Shown: piece after piece, positions 1 to 9,600 of the stretch
How the letters are laid out: the number at the start of each line of letters is the position of its first letter
Numbering within the stretch: the stretch's first letter is position 1
NCBI GenBank assembly: GCA_039105265.1
Contig: JAPFFF010000037.1
Coordinates: forward strand, 248,001-312,000
Length of the DNA: 64,000 nucleotides
Reading direction: 5' to 3'
Source of the DNA: Tritrichomonas musculus
Taxonomy: Eukaryota > Parabasalia > Tritrichomonadida > Tritrichomonadidae
The notes under the pieces: model-generated
Told to the model about the DNA's origin: nothing
Databases searched by the model: none
The model's input: the letters and a program-made list of their open reading frames with translations, nothing else
Position numbers and translations under genes: made by a program

Positions 1-497
1 GTTAATGTTGATGCGCAAAGCAAATTTATTATCAAATTTGGCCTGCATTGAATTGGTATTTCATGATCAAATACTTTAAGACTTCCTTCTTCGGCGTTTT
101 GAATTTGAGGAAGAATTTGCTTTAAAGAGTCGTCTACAAATGAATGATAATCGGGAAGAGATAATGGCGGTTGGGCGTGAGTTAAAACTGAAATTACAGA
201 AGAAGTGACAATAATGTGATAAGCGTTTGACGTTGCAGTTTTAAAAAGCTCTGTAAAAACTGGTAAAAGCTGACTTGGATAATGCGAAAAGCAAGAAGAA
301 ATAAGTAAAAAAAGATCAACAGCGGTATTAATTGGTAAGTCTTTATCGATATATGTAATAGCTTCATGAAGTAAATCTTGAACTTCTTCTTCACTAGGAG
401 GATCAACTTCTAAATCAATAAGCGATTGGCGAATGCGATCAACTAAATTGGAGTCATCAAATATATATGAAGTTTCGAATAAGAGAGAACGATCCAT
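1..497 (-). CDS. Partial hypothetical protein, N-terminal 165 residues, helical
   Basis: An open frame runs from an ATG at 495-497 leftwards off the window edge without a stop, giving at least 165 residues beginning MDRSLLFETS. The composition is typical of a host protein: an acidic N-terminal stretch (residues about 30-45, DPPSEEEVQDLLHEA) followed by leucine-rich amphipathic helices such as NTAVDLFLLISSCFSHYPSQ. The spacing of these helices suggests a HEAT/ARM-like or other alpha-solenoid protein, but that is inference and I do not recognise the family. The 3' end and any C-terminal domain lie outside the window. The start was chosen because the in-frame ATG opens a clean acidic N terminus and the sequence upstream is A/T-rich spacer. 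Confidence 0.65.
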   Translation of the reverse strand, partial: MDRSLLFETSYIFDDSNLVDRIRQSLIDLEVDPPSEEEVQDLLHEAITYIDKDLPINTAVDLFLLISSCFSHYPSQLLPVFTELFKTATSNAYHIIVTSSVISVLTHAQPPLSLPDYHSFVDDSLKQILPQIQNAEEGSLKVFDHEIPIQCRPNLIINLLCASTL

Positions 498-1012
498 TTA
501 ATATCAAAATAATAGAATAAAAATTTTGAATTTAGTTGGCCAACTAATTCAAAAACGACATAAAAAAATTCAAAGAATGAAAAATTTAGCAAAATTTTTA
601 TGGAAAAACTTTTGAAATTAGAATTAAAAAACTTTTTAAGGCATGTTTTAGTATGGAAATTACTGATTCTCAAATGATTTTTTGAAATTTGTATCTATCA
701 AGTAACTCAAAGCATTTGCTCGAATTCGTTATTTTTATAGACTTTTCATTAGAAGTTATACAAAAAGTTTCAAATTTTGAATTTACAATCTGGATGAATT
801 TCTACAAGTATATCTATGATAAATCTTTATTTATATTAAGAATAAAAAAATTTAAACGATCAAGAAGCGTGTAATGCTGAAAATATGAAAAAGATTTAAT
901 TTAAATCATTTAAAAAAAATTAAATATTTATAAAAGAAGTAAAAATGTCGAGTTTTCACTTCATAAAAAAAGTAAAATAAAAAAAAATCGGCATAAAAAA
1001 TAATAAAAACAT
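498..1012. other. Intergenic spacer, about 515 bp
   Basis: AT-rich spacer between the divergent side of the partial gene at 1-497 and the 3' end of the C2H2 gene. Short open frames here (for example 689-874 on the plus strand) are dominated by F, I, K and S codons expected from A/T runs and show no recognisable domain. I see no RNA gene or repeat. Confidence 0.5.
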
Positions 1013-1891
1013 TTATTCAAATGGGCCTTCAGTCAAGAAAGTATCATCCAAATTAATAATTTCTGGCTCCGGTTTCTGTTCATGTGATTCCATATGCAAA
1101 CAAAGCAATGATGGATATAAAAACCCTTTTCCGCAAATTTCACATGTATAAGGTAGTACCCCACCATGTACTGACTTCATATGAGTTTTTAAATTTGACT
1201 CCCTTGTAAATGTTGATTTGCAATCTTCAACTGGACAAACAAATTTCTTTCTTTCCTCAACAGTAGATTCATGTTTTCTCATATGTTGATCAAGATTTTC
1301 TTTTCTCTTAAACCTAGCCCCACAAATCTCACAAATATGTGATTTTGGATGATTTTCTCGTATATGTTTAAATAATAATACTTGCTGAGGAAATTCTGCA
1401 TCGCAAAGATTACATGTGTACTTTGATTTATTCATCTCATGGCGTCCCATATGCTGTTTATATAATCTAAGGGTTTTTATTTCATTACCACAAATGTCGC
1501 ATGCATAGGGTTTTCGATTTTCATGATCATTGGCAATATGTTCATGCAGAGTATTGAGCTGTTTGAATTTTTTTGAGCAGTGTGGGCAAGTAAAATATCT
1601 TGATTCTATAGCTTTCTTTAGCAGCTCTTCGGGATTTTCATGATGTTTGTTAAGATGAAATTTTAGATGGCTTAATGATGATGATTTATAATCACATTCA
1701 GGACATAAATAATCTTTTGCTATTTTTGGCGCATGAACGGAATCAAAATGTGCTGCTAGCGAAGCTTCTCTTTTGAATTTCATGTGGCACTCATTGCATT
1801 CATATAATTTTTCTTGATCATTTTGTATTAAATTATTAGTTTCATCACCATTATTTCCTTTTGAAATATCAATCAAAGATGTATCATTCAT
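1013..1891 (-). CDS. C2H2 zinc-finger protein with eight fingers
   Basis: The 292-residue protein is almost entirely C2H2 zinc fingers. Eight units can be read in order: YECNECHMKF...H, YLCPECDYKS...H, FTCPHCSKKF...H, YACDICGNEI...H, YTCNLCDAEF...H, HICEICGARF...H, FVCPVEDCKSTF...H and YTCEICGKGF...H. The seventh has an expanded C-x4-C knuckle, the others C-x2-C. The N terminus (about 30 residues) and C terminus (LDDTFLTEGPFE) are acidic. Such proteins bind nucleic acid in the nucleus as transcription factors or, like TFIIIA, as RNA/DNA-binding factors. A long uninterrupted run of fingers with one C-x4-C finger is reminiscent of TFIIIA, but C2H2 runs are too generic to name it. The start ATG at 1891 gives a short Asn/Ser-rich leader before finger 1. 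Confidence 0.88.
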   Translation of the reverse strand: MNDTSLIDISKGNNGDETNNLIQNDQEKLYECNECHMKFKREASLAAHFDSVHAPKIAKDYLCPECDYKSSSLSHLKFHLNKHHENPEELLKKAIESRYFTCPHCSKKFKQLNTLHEHIANDHENRKPYACDICGNEIKTLRLYKQHMGRHEMNKSKYTCNLCDAEFPQQVLLFKHIRENHPKSHICEICGARFKRKENLDQHMRKHESTVEERKKFVCPVEDCKSTFTRESNLKTHMKSVHGGVLPYTCEICGKGFLYPSLLCLHMESHEQKPEPEIINLDDTFLTEGPFE

Positions 1892-2272
1892 GTAAAATAG
1901 TTTTGTTGATGATTTTGTATTTCAATCAAAAAATGGTCGTTCTAATTCTGATGATATTCAATATTTAAAAGAGAAGTTTTTACGTACTATATATAGCAAT
2001 AATTAATAACATTTTAAATGTTTAAAAAGAAAAGACTAAAATGAAAAATTTTCTACTATTTAGTAAAAAATTTTGTAATTAAAATAATAATATCTTGATC
2101 AATTTTTATAAATGATGCGAAATCATATAAAATTTACGTTAAAATGATTGGCAATTATGATTTATTAGATTTTAGTTTATTTAAAAAGACTTGTTGTATA
2201 TTGAAACTAGAATTGAAATAACGATTCTTTTCGTTATTTGAATTAATTTATAAACGTATATTCCAAAATCAA
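1892..2272. promoter_or_regulatory. Divergent intergenic region between C2H2 and IFT70 genes
   Basis: The two genes are transcribed away from each other from this 381-bp AT-rich spacer, so both promoters must lie here. I see no GC-rich element and no clear CCTTT next to either ATG. The bases before the IFT70 start read TTCCAAAATCAA. Promoter positions are inferred from gene orientation only. Confidence 0.45.
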
Positions 2273-4201
2273 ATGAGTAGCGAAAATTATACACGCAATA
2301 TTTATACCTTAATTGGTGATGAAAATTATAACGAAGCACTAAAAATTCTTGATAACGAGCTCCATTCTTATCCAGACTCAACAGCGATTTATTCTTTGAT
2401 GGGATATTGTTATTGGCAACAAGAAAATTATCAAAAAGCTTGTGATTGCTACGCAAAATTAGTTCAAATTAATCCAAACAACGATCATTATAAACTTCTT
2501 CATTCACAAGCCTTATATAAAAATGCTCTTTATTATGACGCAATGAGAGTTTCATTTGGTGTCCAAAATGCTGAAATAAAGCCGAATACTACTCTTTTGC
2601 AAGCAGCAATTCGATATGCAGAAGATGATATTCAATCAGCTAAATCAATTCTGCAAGAAAGTGACCAAGAAGATGAGAATATTATGCTCGACCAAGCTGT
2701 GGTTTTATTTAAGGAAGACCGTTTTGAAGAAGCCCTTGAAAAATACATGGATATAAAGCGACTGCACGGTTTCTCAACAGAAGTGGTTTACTGTATTGCT
2801 TTATGTTATTACCGTTTGAATAGATTCACAGATGCATTATCTTTTATTACCGAAATTAAAAATAATTGTCAAAGATCACATCCAGAGTTACTCCGATCTT
2901 TAACTGGAGAAACTGTTGACATTGATGTTACAGGAAGTCGTCAAATTGTTCAAGAAATGTATCTTGTTGAAGCTTTCAATCTTTTGATGGCAATTGAATA
3001 CGATCAGAGGCATTACCGAGAAGCGAAAGATGCCTTAAATGAACTTCCAATGAGAAGTGAAGATGATTTAGATCAAATTACTCTTCATAATACAGCATTG
3101 GTATCAATGGATGAAGATCCATCAGGTTCATTTAATAAGTTGATGTTCTTATTAACAAATGATTCTCCAGTTACAGAGACTTTTAGGAATTTGTTACTTG
3201 GTTATTGCAAATTTGAATATTATTCCTATGCCGCTGACCTTCTTGGTGAAAACCCTGATTTAGCACTAAAGACAATGGGCCAGCCAATGCTTGACTTTCT
3301 TGATGCTGTTCTGTTGATGGAATCTTCTAAGGAAGAAGCTTATAGAAAGTTTGATGAGTTGTGTAAAGCAAAAGCTGATATACTTAGACGTTTAATGCAT
3401 CAAATTGATGATGCGAGAAAGACGCAAGATGAGCAGCAGCAAACGCAATTAACAATTGAATTTGAAGCCAATGTTAGTGAGTTGATTCCCATATTAATGT
3501 TCCAAGCCAAAATTTTTTGGGACCTCAAAAATTATCAACTCGTTGAACTTCTTCTCATGAAATATATGGATTATTGTTTGGATAACAGAACATGGAAATT
3601 AAATTTGGCTCATACATACTATATGCAACCATCAAAGATGACAGAAGCAATTCAATCGTATGAACCTTTGGTTCTTGGTGAGCAAAATCTTCTTGATATT
3701 GAGGCTATTGTTGTTGCAAACTTATGCGTTTCCTACGTTACAACTGATCAAAATGGTCTTGCAGACACTTTGATCAATAGATTAACAGATGAAGAAGCAC
3801 AAAAAGAGAAAGAGGATTCAAATGCAAAACTTTATCATTTATCCATTATTCATCTAGTTATTGGAACATTGTATTGTGCACATAAAAACTTTGAATTTGG
3901 TATTGATTATGTTTTTAAGGCATTCAACCCAATGCATTCAAAATTAAATGCAGATACTTGGTTTTATGCCAAGAAATGTCTTTTTGAAATAATTCGGTCA
4001 ATATCAATTCGTTCATATATTATTCCGGACGACACATTTGATCATATTATGAAATTCCTTGATGAAGTTGATAAGAATGGAAAGAAAATCGAGTCGATTA
4101 TTGATATGACATTAAATGTTGAAGATGCTCATGAACACCAAACGATTTCTTTTGAAGCTAGAACTATAAAGTCAATGTTTTTACGACTTTATAATTTCTA
4201 A
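2273..4201 (+). CDS. IFT70: Intraflagellar transport protein IFT70 (TTC30/DYF-1)
   Basis: The 642-residue protein matches the IFT70/TTC30 family in length (metazoan members are about 665) and layout. The N terminus reads YTRNIYTLIGDENYNEALKI, then tetratricopeptide repeats such as YSLMGYCYWQQENYQKACDCY and the QALYKNALYYDAMRVS segment characteristic of TTC30. TPRs continue through the protein, and the C-terminal DTWFYAKKCLFEIIRS block corresponds to the conserved WYYAKRC region of the family. IFT70 wraps around IFT52/IFT88 in the IFT-B core complex and is needed for flagellar assembly and tubulin modification of axonemes. That suits a flagellated trichomonad. The gene is intronless with a single start at 2273, and its stop is followed by an A/T-rich 3' spacer. 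The assignment is from recognised sequence pattern rather than a search. Confidence 0.88.
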   Translation: MSSENYTRNIYTLIGDENYNEALKILDNELHSYPDSTAIYSLMGYCYWQQENYQKACDCYAKLVQINPNNDHYKLLHSQALYKNALYYDAMRVSFGVQNAEIKPNTTLLQAAIRYAEDDIQSAKSILQESDQEDENIMLDQAVVLFKEDRFEEALEKYMDIKRLHGFSTEVVYCIALCYYRLNRFTDALSFITEIKNNCQRSHPELLRSLTGETVDIDVTGSRQIVQEMYLVEAFNLLMAIEYDQRHYREAKDALNELPMRSEDDLDQITLHNTALVSMDEDPSGSFNKLMFLLTNDSPVTETFRNLLLGYCKFEYYSYAADLLGENPDLALKTMGQPMLDFLDAVLLMESSKEEAYRKFDELCKAKADILRRLMHQIDDARKTQDEQQQTQLTIEFEANVSELIPILMFQAKIFWDLKNYQLVELLLMKYMDYCLDNRTWKLNLAHTYYMQPSKMTEAIQSYEPLVLGEQNLLDIEAIVVANLCVSYVTTDQNGLADTLINRLTDEEAQKEKEDSNAKLYHLSIIHLVIGTLYCAHKNFEFGIDYVFKAFNPMHSKLNADTWFYAKKCLFEIIRSISIRSYIIPDDTFDHIMKFLDEVDKNGKKIESIIDMTLNVEDAHEHQTISFEARTIKSMFLRLYNF

Positions 4202-4370
4202 ATGATGAAATTGATTTGAAAATGTTGAATTAAAATAGGATATTACTTTTTGTTATTTATTATTATTATTAATTTTTAGTTTTAAAAAGAATTAAATAAA
4301 AAGATGTTAACAAAAAATGAAATTTTATGAACAAAAGGAAATTTTGTGTCCGTAATATTAATTACATTGA

Positions 4371-4571
4371 TTAAGGTGGTTTGGCTTGCGTTTCATTTGC
4401 TGACTTTTGACGTTTCCTTGTACTTGAATGCTTCTTTTGCTTTTTTTCTGGTGGAGGAGAATGTTTTTTAATTGCATTATCAACAAATTTGGCAACAACA
4501 CCCCCTAACGGATGATCACGTTGCTGTTGGTCAAAACGCTGAAGAAGATCTTTCTGATTTAGCACATTCAT
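4371..4571 (-). CDS. Small basic hypothetical protein (66 residues)
   Basis: An open frame from the ATG at 4569-4571 encodes MNVLNQKDLLQRFDQQQRDH, then a short helix (LGGVVAKFVDNAIKKH) and a strongly basic Lys/Arg/Gln tail (KKQKKHSSTRKRQKSANETQ). An upstream in-frame ATG at 4622 would add 17 residues, but the shorter form looks more natural because the extension is low-complexity. The amphipathic N-terminal half and lysine-rich tail would suit a small nuclear or nucleic-acid-associated protein; this is inference. I do not recognise a family. It lies convergently 170 bp from the IFT70 stop. The amino-acid composition is less A/T-driven than that of spurious frames nearby, which is the main argument that it is real. 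Confidence 0.5.
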   Translation of the reverse strand: MNVLNQKDLLQRFDQQQRDHPLGGVVAKFVDNAIKKHSPPPEKKQKKHSSTRKRQKSANETQAKPP

Positions 4572-4969
4572 TTTTCGAGTACTTGAAATATATATTGAAT
4601 ATTTTTCTATTGAGCTTTTCAAGACGAAAATTTGAAAAACAAAATAAAGAACTTTTTATTAAAGCTCTTTCAAAGCCCAAAAAAGTGCAATTCTCTATAT
4701 TTTAGACTATATAATTTCATTTAGTAATTTTATTGGTTTATTAATCATATGAAAAACATCTGCAAATATATTATTTCACAATATAATGAAGTAATGAGGT
4801 TGTACCTAATGTAATGAATTATTAATTTTCAATAGAAAACTATAAAATACATCATATATACGAATAATTGTATTGAGAATAATTAATTTAAGCGTCATGT
4901 TAAAAAGTTAATTTATTGATTAAAACAATAACAATATTCTCATTCAAAACAAATAATTAATTCAAAAGA
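4572..4969. other. Intergenic spacer, about 400 bp
   Basis: AT-rich region between the small basic gene and the EF-hand gene, both on the minus strand. It should contain the promoter of the small gene and the 3' UTR of none. I see no repeat or RNA structure in it. Confidence 0.4.
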
Positions 4970-5536
4970 TTAGTCTTTTTTCTTAGTGGAGAACGCTGGT
5001 TCATTTAAAATTGCATCAACATAATCATCGATTGTTGATAAATCGTTGAACTTTGAAAATACGTAAGTCATTTCTCCCTTAGTAAAAGGATGCTTAGGAG
5101 CTTTCAATATCGAAAAAAATGTCTTCATGTCAAGTTTTCCTTTTGGATCATCAGTAAAAAGTTCAAAACATTCTTTAAGTTCTTTTCTGGCTGAAAATTC
5201 TTCTGTCTGCGATCGTATAAACTTAATAAATTCATGTAAGTTGATTTTTCCTGTATTATCTTGGTCAATTTTCCCAAGTATTTCTTGAAATTCTGCTTCT
5301 GAAGGATTTTGACCAAGAGCTCTCAAAACAACTAGTAAATCTTTATCTGAGAGGTATCCAGTTCTATCTTTATCAAAAATTTGAAATGCTTCTTCGTATT
5401 CGTTTCGGATTTGAAGTTCTTCTTCATCTATTCGATCATCTGAACTTTCATCGTTATCTTTTTGATTTTTGGTATCAAAATCTTTGTTTGCTAATAAAGG
5501 TTGAGTATCATCCTTTTTTGAACTTGACTTACTCAT
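4970..5536 (-). CDS. EF-hand calcium-binding protein, calmodulin/centrin-like
   Basis: Starting at the ATG at 5534-5536 (MSKSSSKKDD), this 188-residue protein has a charged N-terminal extension of about 60 residues followed by a calmodulin-like core. EF-hand 1 has the loop DKDRTGYLSDKD and EF-hand 2 the loop DQDNTGKINLHE, both with the canonical acidic ligands. The linker ALGQNPSEAEFQEIL is typical of calmodulin/centrin. The third loop (TDDPKGKLDMKT) lacks a proper ligand pattern and the fourth is degenerate, so probably only the N-lobe binds calcium. Centrin-like proteins act at basal bodies and the cytoskeleton, calmodulin-like ones as general calcium sensors; the sequence does not decide between them. 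A longer in-frame start at 5593 would add a basic leader (MRGKSRKKRH) and is less likely. Confidence 0.82.
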   Translation of the reverse strand: MSKSSSKKDDTQPLLANKDFDTKNQKDNDESSDDRIDEEELQIRNEYEEAFQIFDKDRTGYLSDKDLLVVLRALGQNPSEAEFQEILGKIDQDNTGKINLHEFIKFIRSQTEEFSARKELKECFELFTDDPKGKLDMKTFFSILKAPKHPFTKGEMTYVFSKFNDLSTIDDYVDAILNEPAFSTKKKD

Positions 5537-6059
5537 TCTATCAAATATAAGGTAGATCGTAAAATGCCTTTTTTTCCGAGATTTACCTCTCAATTTTTTG
5601 AATATTTTTTAATCGTTTTCATAATGGCTGTTTATAATAATTTTTATTGATTCTATGTAAGCCCACGGTATGTTATTTCACTATTCTTTTCGGAAAACAG
5701 CATCAATTGGTTAGAAACAAGCTGATATAGAGGACTGAAAGATTGGCAGCTATCCCACATTTGATATTCTTTGCCATTTAATATTTATATAGTGAACGTT
5801 TTTTAAATTCAAATTAGCCATCAAAGCATGCTTTATGCAACGATTCTGCTCCTTTATAATGAAAATTAAAAAGAATTGAAGCTATTGCAACACATATATT
5901 TCAACATTAGTAATAAGTCACAGAATTTTATAAAAAATGAAAAAATTTTGTTAGCAACCTTTGCTCCATGTACCACAGCAACATACAGAAAAAGTTTTAA
6001 AATGGTCAATTATTAGCCTCGTTAACAATCTTTTCAAAAATGGTCAATTATATACTTAC
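5537..6059. other. Gene-free stretch at the start of the transposon-rich zone
   Basis: About 520 bp without a convincing reading frame. Short coding-looking words occur in several frames but nothing continuous. It grades into the broken gene at about 6060 and marks the change from intact host genes to the degenerate region up to 12.5 kb. Confidence 0.4.
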
Positions 6060-6760
6060 AGATTTTGATCAAAAGGAATAGAAATGGAAATTATATCTGG
6101 CCGAAACTCTTCAAATTTAGAATATCGAAATTCAAAATTAAGTAATATTGACAGAAACAATATAATATTGACTGAGCATTCAAAAGACGAATAATCATAT
6201 CAATTTCCAATAATAATTATTTACTCAAATAAAGGTTCTGAATCACGAATAGAATTAAAAGATATAGTTCTTTTAATGTCCCCATATGGAGATCTTTTGT
6301 CGGCTGAGAATACTTTACCAAAAAAAAAAAAAAGGTTATAATGAAATTATTAATGAAGGAGAATATTTTACCTTAGAAATTGGTAAAATACATTATTTCA
6401 AACTCTCGGATTCAAAAAAATGCGTTGATGCTGGCTCAATTGAATATAATGCTACACCAACAAAAAGGTCAAACTTCATTGACCAACAACAAGGACAATC
6501 AATGTTAAACCAACAGCAAAGTCAATCTATGCATATCCAGTAAAAGAGTCATCCAATGTTCAATCAGCAAAATTGTCCAATGTTTAGTTAGAACCATGTG
6601 CAGACGGTTTTTTTACATAAGCAAATTCAAATGACTGCTATTCATAGACTAATTAATCAACCTCTAACCAATTACCTTTCATTAAATCAGCCCTCATTTA
6701 ACCATGCGGCACCTAATCAATCATATAACCATGCCGTAACTTAAATTGTTTCATTCAGAC
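6060..6760 (+). pseudogene. Broken gene remnant, Gln/Asn-rich C terminus, family unknown
   Basis: Coding-like peptides in more than one frame run through this stretch: LKDIVLLMSPYGDLLSAENT, then after a run of about 14 A at 6320-6333 the frame NEIINEGEYFTLEIGKIHYF, followed by a Gln/Asn-rich tail (FIDQQQGQSMLNQQQSQSM) and further Asn/Gln-rich text beyond a stop. The homopolymer A run is a plausible cause of the frame change. The longest intact frame is 6286-6543 (85 residues). The mixture of a folded beta-rich part and a low-complexity tail looks like a decayed host or transposon-associated gene. I do not recognise the family. The element insertion at 6974 lies just downstream. Confidence 0.45.
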
Positions 6761-6973
6761 CTTTTAATATTAGAGAATCTGATCAAATAGCAAATAGTCA
6801 GCTTGTTATAAGAAAAAACATTTTTTATTTTATAGTTCATTAAGTAAATTTATTTTGTGCAAGAAGAATTCGTCTTTTTCCAACGACAATAATTAAGAAA
6901 TGGTTTCTTAAAAAACAATTTCGGCATTTTAATCAGAGAAATATGCATCATTTCAAACGAAAGCAGGCATATA

Positions 6974-7002
6974 AACTGAAACGCAAATTTTCGTACGATT
7001 CA
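6974..7002 (+). repeat. Left terminal inverted repeat of the Tc1-type element
   Basis: 29 bp matching the right end 8756-8784 in inverted orientation; contains the core AAATTTTCGTACGATTCA. Flanked outside by TA. Confidence 0.88.
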
Positions 7003-7072
7003 TTTTTTTTTTCTATACTTTTCAAAGGCAAAAAAATAATTTTTAACAAAATTTAAGAGTATAAAAAAAAAT

Positions 7073-7095
7073 TGAACCGTACGAAAATTTGCGTT
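7073..7095 (-). repeat. Subterminal inverted copy of the Tc1 terminal repeat
   Basis: 23 bp that, read on the minus strand, begin AACGCAAATTTTCGTACG and match the terminal repeat with one difference. Together with the left end at 6974-7002 it can fold the first 120 bp of the element into a hairpin with a loop of about 70 bp. It is probably a second transposase-binding site or a relic of an end-to-end insertion. Confidence 0.75.
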
Positions 7096-7184
7096 CACAA
7101 ATTTTGATAAGTTTATTTTATTTATATATAAAATTAATTGAAAATTAAAAAAATAAAATAAAATTAATTGAAAATATTATAAAA

Positions 7185-8699
7185 TTAATCATTATTTTCG
7201 TCATCAGAAGAATACTCATTTTCACGTTCTGGATGACTATTTCTTGTACAATTCACTAGATTTAAATGCCTCCCAATGACTGAAATATCTAAAGGAACTT
7301 GATTAAATAAATTTACGTGATTTGTATAATCTCTGATTTTACCATCAAGCTCATTGCATTTAATCCGAAGAGAACTAGGTTCAATTTGAATGTTAGGAGA
7401 CAATATTTTGGAATTATCTTTCCATTTTCTGGGATTTTTCTGATTTTGTTGATAAATGTTATAATTGTCATCAGGAGTAAGCAGTAATGGAAATTCCTTT
7501 GCTTTGTCTTCTTCTGGAATATCATGTTTGTGGTTTGAAAGGTAGTGCGAGATGCTTTGTCCGCCTACATCGTGGCACATTTGTATTCGATATTGAAAAC
7601 TGTCTATTAACGAATTAACGGTTTCCAATTTTATCGTTTTCCAAATATTTCTAATGGCTTCTTTTAATTCTTCTTTATTTTTTGGAATGTAATTCAATTT
7701 TTGTAATTTTCGTTTGACTATCGCCCATATCATTTCAATGGGCGACAGATCGGGGCTATTTGGAGGCCACCCATATAGTATTCTTGCATTTTGCTCTATA
7801 AATTTAATTGATTTTTGAGTTGTGTGGCAAGGAGCGCCATCTTGCTCATACAAATAATTAAATGGTCCAAATTTATCGTTCAACTTTTTGAATAAGTCGC
7901 TTTGAATTAATAAATTTATATATTTGTCGGTGTTTAATGAACCTTCTATAAAATAAACATCAGATATATAATTATAACCGATAGCAGCAAATATCATTAC
8001 ACTGATTGAAAATTTTTCTGTTGAAATAGTAGTGAATTCAGAATAATCATCTGATCTAAACCATCTTTTTGAGCAGTCTGGACCACCACAAATCCTACAC
8101 TCATCGGTAAATATTATTCTTCTGGTAATTGTGCTTAAATTATAGGATATATTATTTAAAAGATTATAACAAAAATTATATCTGTTAAATACTTGTGCCT
8201 TACTCAACATTTGAATATGTCGTGGGTTTCTGAATTTATATTTGTTTTCTATTAACCGACGGTTAACTGTATCATGCGAAATTAACAAATTAAATTTTAA
8301 AAATATCAACCTTGCAATTTCATTTGCATATATAATACCAGAATTTGCGGTTTCAACGATGAAATCATCTATTTCATCTGTAGTTTTTCGTTTGTGTCTT
8401 TTAGAGCCGTCCATTTCACTAAGTATTCTGTTAATTCTATATGAACCGACTCCAAAGTGATCTCTTGTTTGCGTAATAGTGTGGTTTTTTATATATTCGA
8501 AAATATCTATATCTTTAACATTCATGTTTTTGAAAGGTATCATTTCATGAATGCTTTTATTATTGTTGTTTAAATCCAAAGTTTGTAATGGCCTTCTTGG
8601 AGTGAGACTCTTTGGTTTAATATTAGGAGGAGGATGTCTTGGCTGAGTAAGTACAAATTGGCAAGGAAAATAATATCTTGGGTATATAGATGGAAACAT
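7185..8699 (-). CDS. Tc1-type DD34E transposase
   Basis: The 504-residue protein catalyses cut-and-paste transposition of the surrounding element. Two helix-turn-helix regions for terminal-repeat binding can be seen: residues about 62-95 (DIFEYIKNHTITQTRDHFGV) and about 105-155 (ending SHDTVNRRLIENKYKFR). The catalytic RNase-H-like core follows: D199 in IIFTDECRICGG, D287 in YEQDGAPCHTT and E322 in WPPNSPDLSPIEMIW. There are 34 residues between the second Asp and the Glu, the Tc1-type DD34E signature. At 504 residues it is much longer than the usual 340 or so. The additions are a Pro/Asn-rich N-terminal leader of about 55 residues and a C-terminal tail of roughly 120 residues after the catalytic domain with no motif I recognise. 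The frame is uninterrupted, with all three catalytic residues present. Confidence 0.92.
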   Translation of the reverse strand: MFPSIYPRYYFPCQFVLTQPRHPPPNIKPKSLTPRRPLQTLDLNNNNKSIHEMIPFKNMNVKDIDIFEYIKNHTITQTRDHFGVGSYRINRILSEMDGSKRHKRKTTDEIDDFIVETANSGIIYANEIARLIFLKFNLLISHDTVNRRLIENKYKFRNPRHIQMLSKAQVFNRYNFCYNLLNNISYNLSTITRRIIFTDECRICGGPDCSKRWFRSDDYSEFTTISTEKFSISVMIFAAIGYNYISDVYFIEGSLNTDKYINLLIQSDLFKKLNDKFGPFNYLYEQDGAPCHTTQKSIKFIEQNARILYGWPPNSPDLSPIEMIWAIVKRKLQKLNYIPKNKEELKEAIRNIWKTIKLETVNSLIDSFQYRIQMCHDVGGQSISHYLSNHKHDIPEEDKAKEFPLLLTPDDNYNIYQQNQKNPRKWKDNSKILSPNIQIEPSSLRIKCNELDGKIRDYTNHVNLFNQVPLDISVIGRHLNLVNCTRNSHPERENEYSSDDENND

Positions 8700-8755
8700 G
8701 TTTTATTTTTAATTTGAATTGCATTTAAAAAAATTCAATGAGGTAATTGAAAAAT

Positions 8756-8784
8756 TGAATCGTACGAAAATTTGCGTTTCAGTT
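8756..8784 (-). repeat. Right terminal inverted repeat of the Tc1-type element
   Basis: 29 bp inverted match to 6974-7002; the element ends CAGTT at 8784 and is followed by TA. Confidence 0.88.
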
Positions 8785-8819
8785 TATCTAAAATGTTTCT
8801 ATAAAATAACTGTGAGAAA

Positions 8820-9600
8820 TTGTTTAAAATCAAAACAGGAGCTGCTAATTATAACTGTTTGATTCATTGTAATCAATTTTTTAATTACATTTGCTTTAAT
8901 AGACACCAATCGGCAATGGAATATATTCTCAGATACATTGCTACATCGAATATTCCATATCGTGCCATGGACAACGAAAACTTACAGACGGCTTACATTT
9001 TCTTGATCCAACATTCGATTTTCCAGGATGAAAAACACTTCGCAATGATATGATAAGCTTAGCAAAACAAATTCGATTTCAAACATTAATTGAACTGTAT
9101 GGACAAACGGCATCGTTACTGTTTGATTCATGAATTATCAAAGCGTAATGATGTATACAAAAAAATGTTTGTATTTGTGGTCCGCTATTGCAACAATGGA
9201 TTCAACTGCATCAACGTTAGCGGACGTAATTGCATCTATTGTTGAAACTTTATTGAGCAATGGAGTAAAAATTGTCTCAGTTTGCACCGATAACTGTAAT
9301 GCAAACAAAGCTGCACTTAATAATGAGATCGGCAGCGCTCAAGATAGTTCTAATTGACACTTTATTCGTGAACCATGTTCCGCTAACACGAGTAATTTAG
9401 CCATAGAAGATTGCTTTTTTGTGGATTTAGAGTTTGGATTTGTATCAGAACGCTTTAAATTTTTGACTGAGAATGATCCAAAGAATACTTACAGATCTTG
9501 TTTTAAGCCGAGATACTTGACAATCCGTTGGCTCTCATTATACATATGTAAATGCTACATTGTTGAAAATATAACATTATATGCAAATTCATGATTTCGA
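8820..9600 (+). pseudogene. Decayed hAT-like transposase remnant
   Basis: Plus-strand peptides in shifting frames resemble a hAT-superfamily transposase. One segment (8820-9053) gives HQSAMEYILRYIATSNIPYR. The segment 9130-9357 gives VKIVSVCTDNCNANKAALN, which recalls the V-x-TDNAxNN region of hAT catalytic domains. Next comes EPCSANTSNLAIEDCFF, like the C-x-AHxxNLxxxD motif, and then KPRYLTIRWLSLY, like the xxTRWxS motif. Motif order is right for hAT, but the frame is broken several times. The intact Tc1-type element ends only about 35 bp upstream, so it may have landed near or inside this older transposon. Assignment to hAT is from motif resemblance only. Confidence 0.5.

Larger units (their letters stand above)
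6974..8784 (-). mobile_element. Tc1-type (Tc1/mariner) DNA transposon, looks intact
   Basis: A 1811-bp element bounded by near-perfect 29-bp terminal inverted repeats (6974-7002 and 8756-8784; the outer bases read AACTGAAACGCAAATTTTCG) and flanked on both sides by the dinucleotide TA (6972-6973 and 8785-8786), the hallmark target duplication of Tc1/mariner elements. It contains one uninterrupted 504-residue transposase on the minus strand with the acidic triad spaced D-x34-E. Matching termini and an open transposase suggest recent arrival. It lies inside a region of decayed transposons. The left end also has an inverted extra copy of the terminal repeat. Confidence 0.9.

Noticed and set aside
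194-406. Other short minus-strand frames at the window start
   Set aside because: They overlap the better-supported partial gene (1-497) in another frame and are hydrophobic A/T-driven text.
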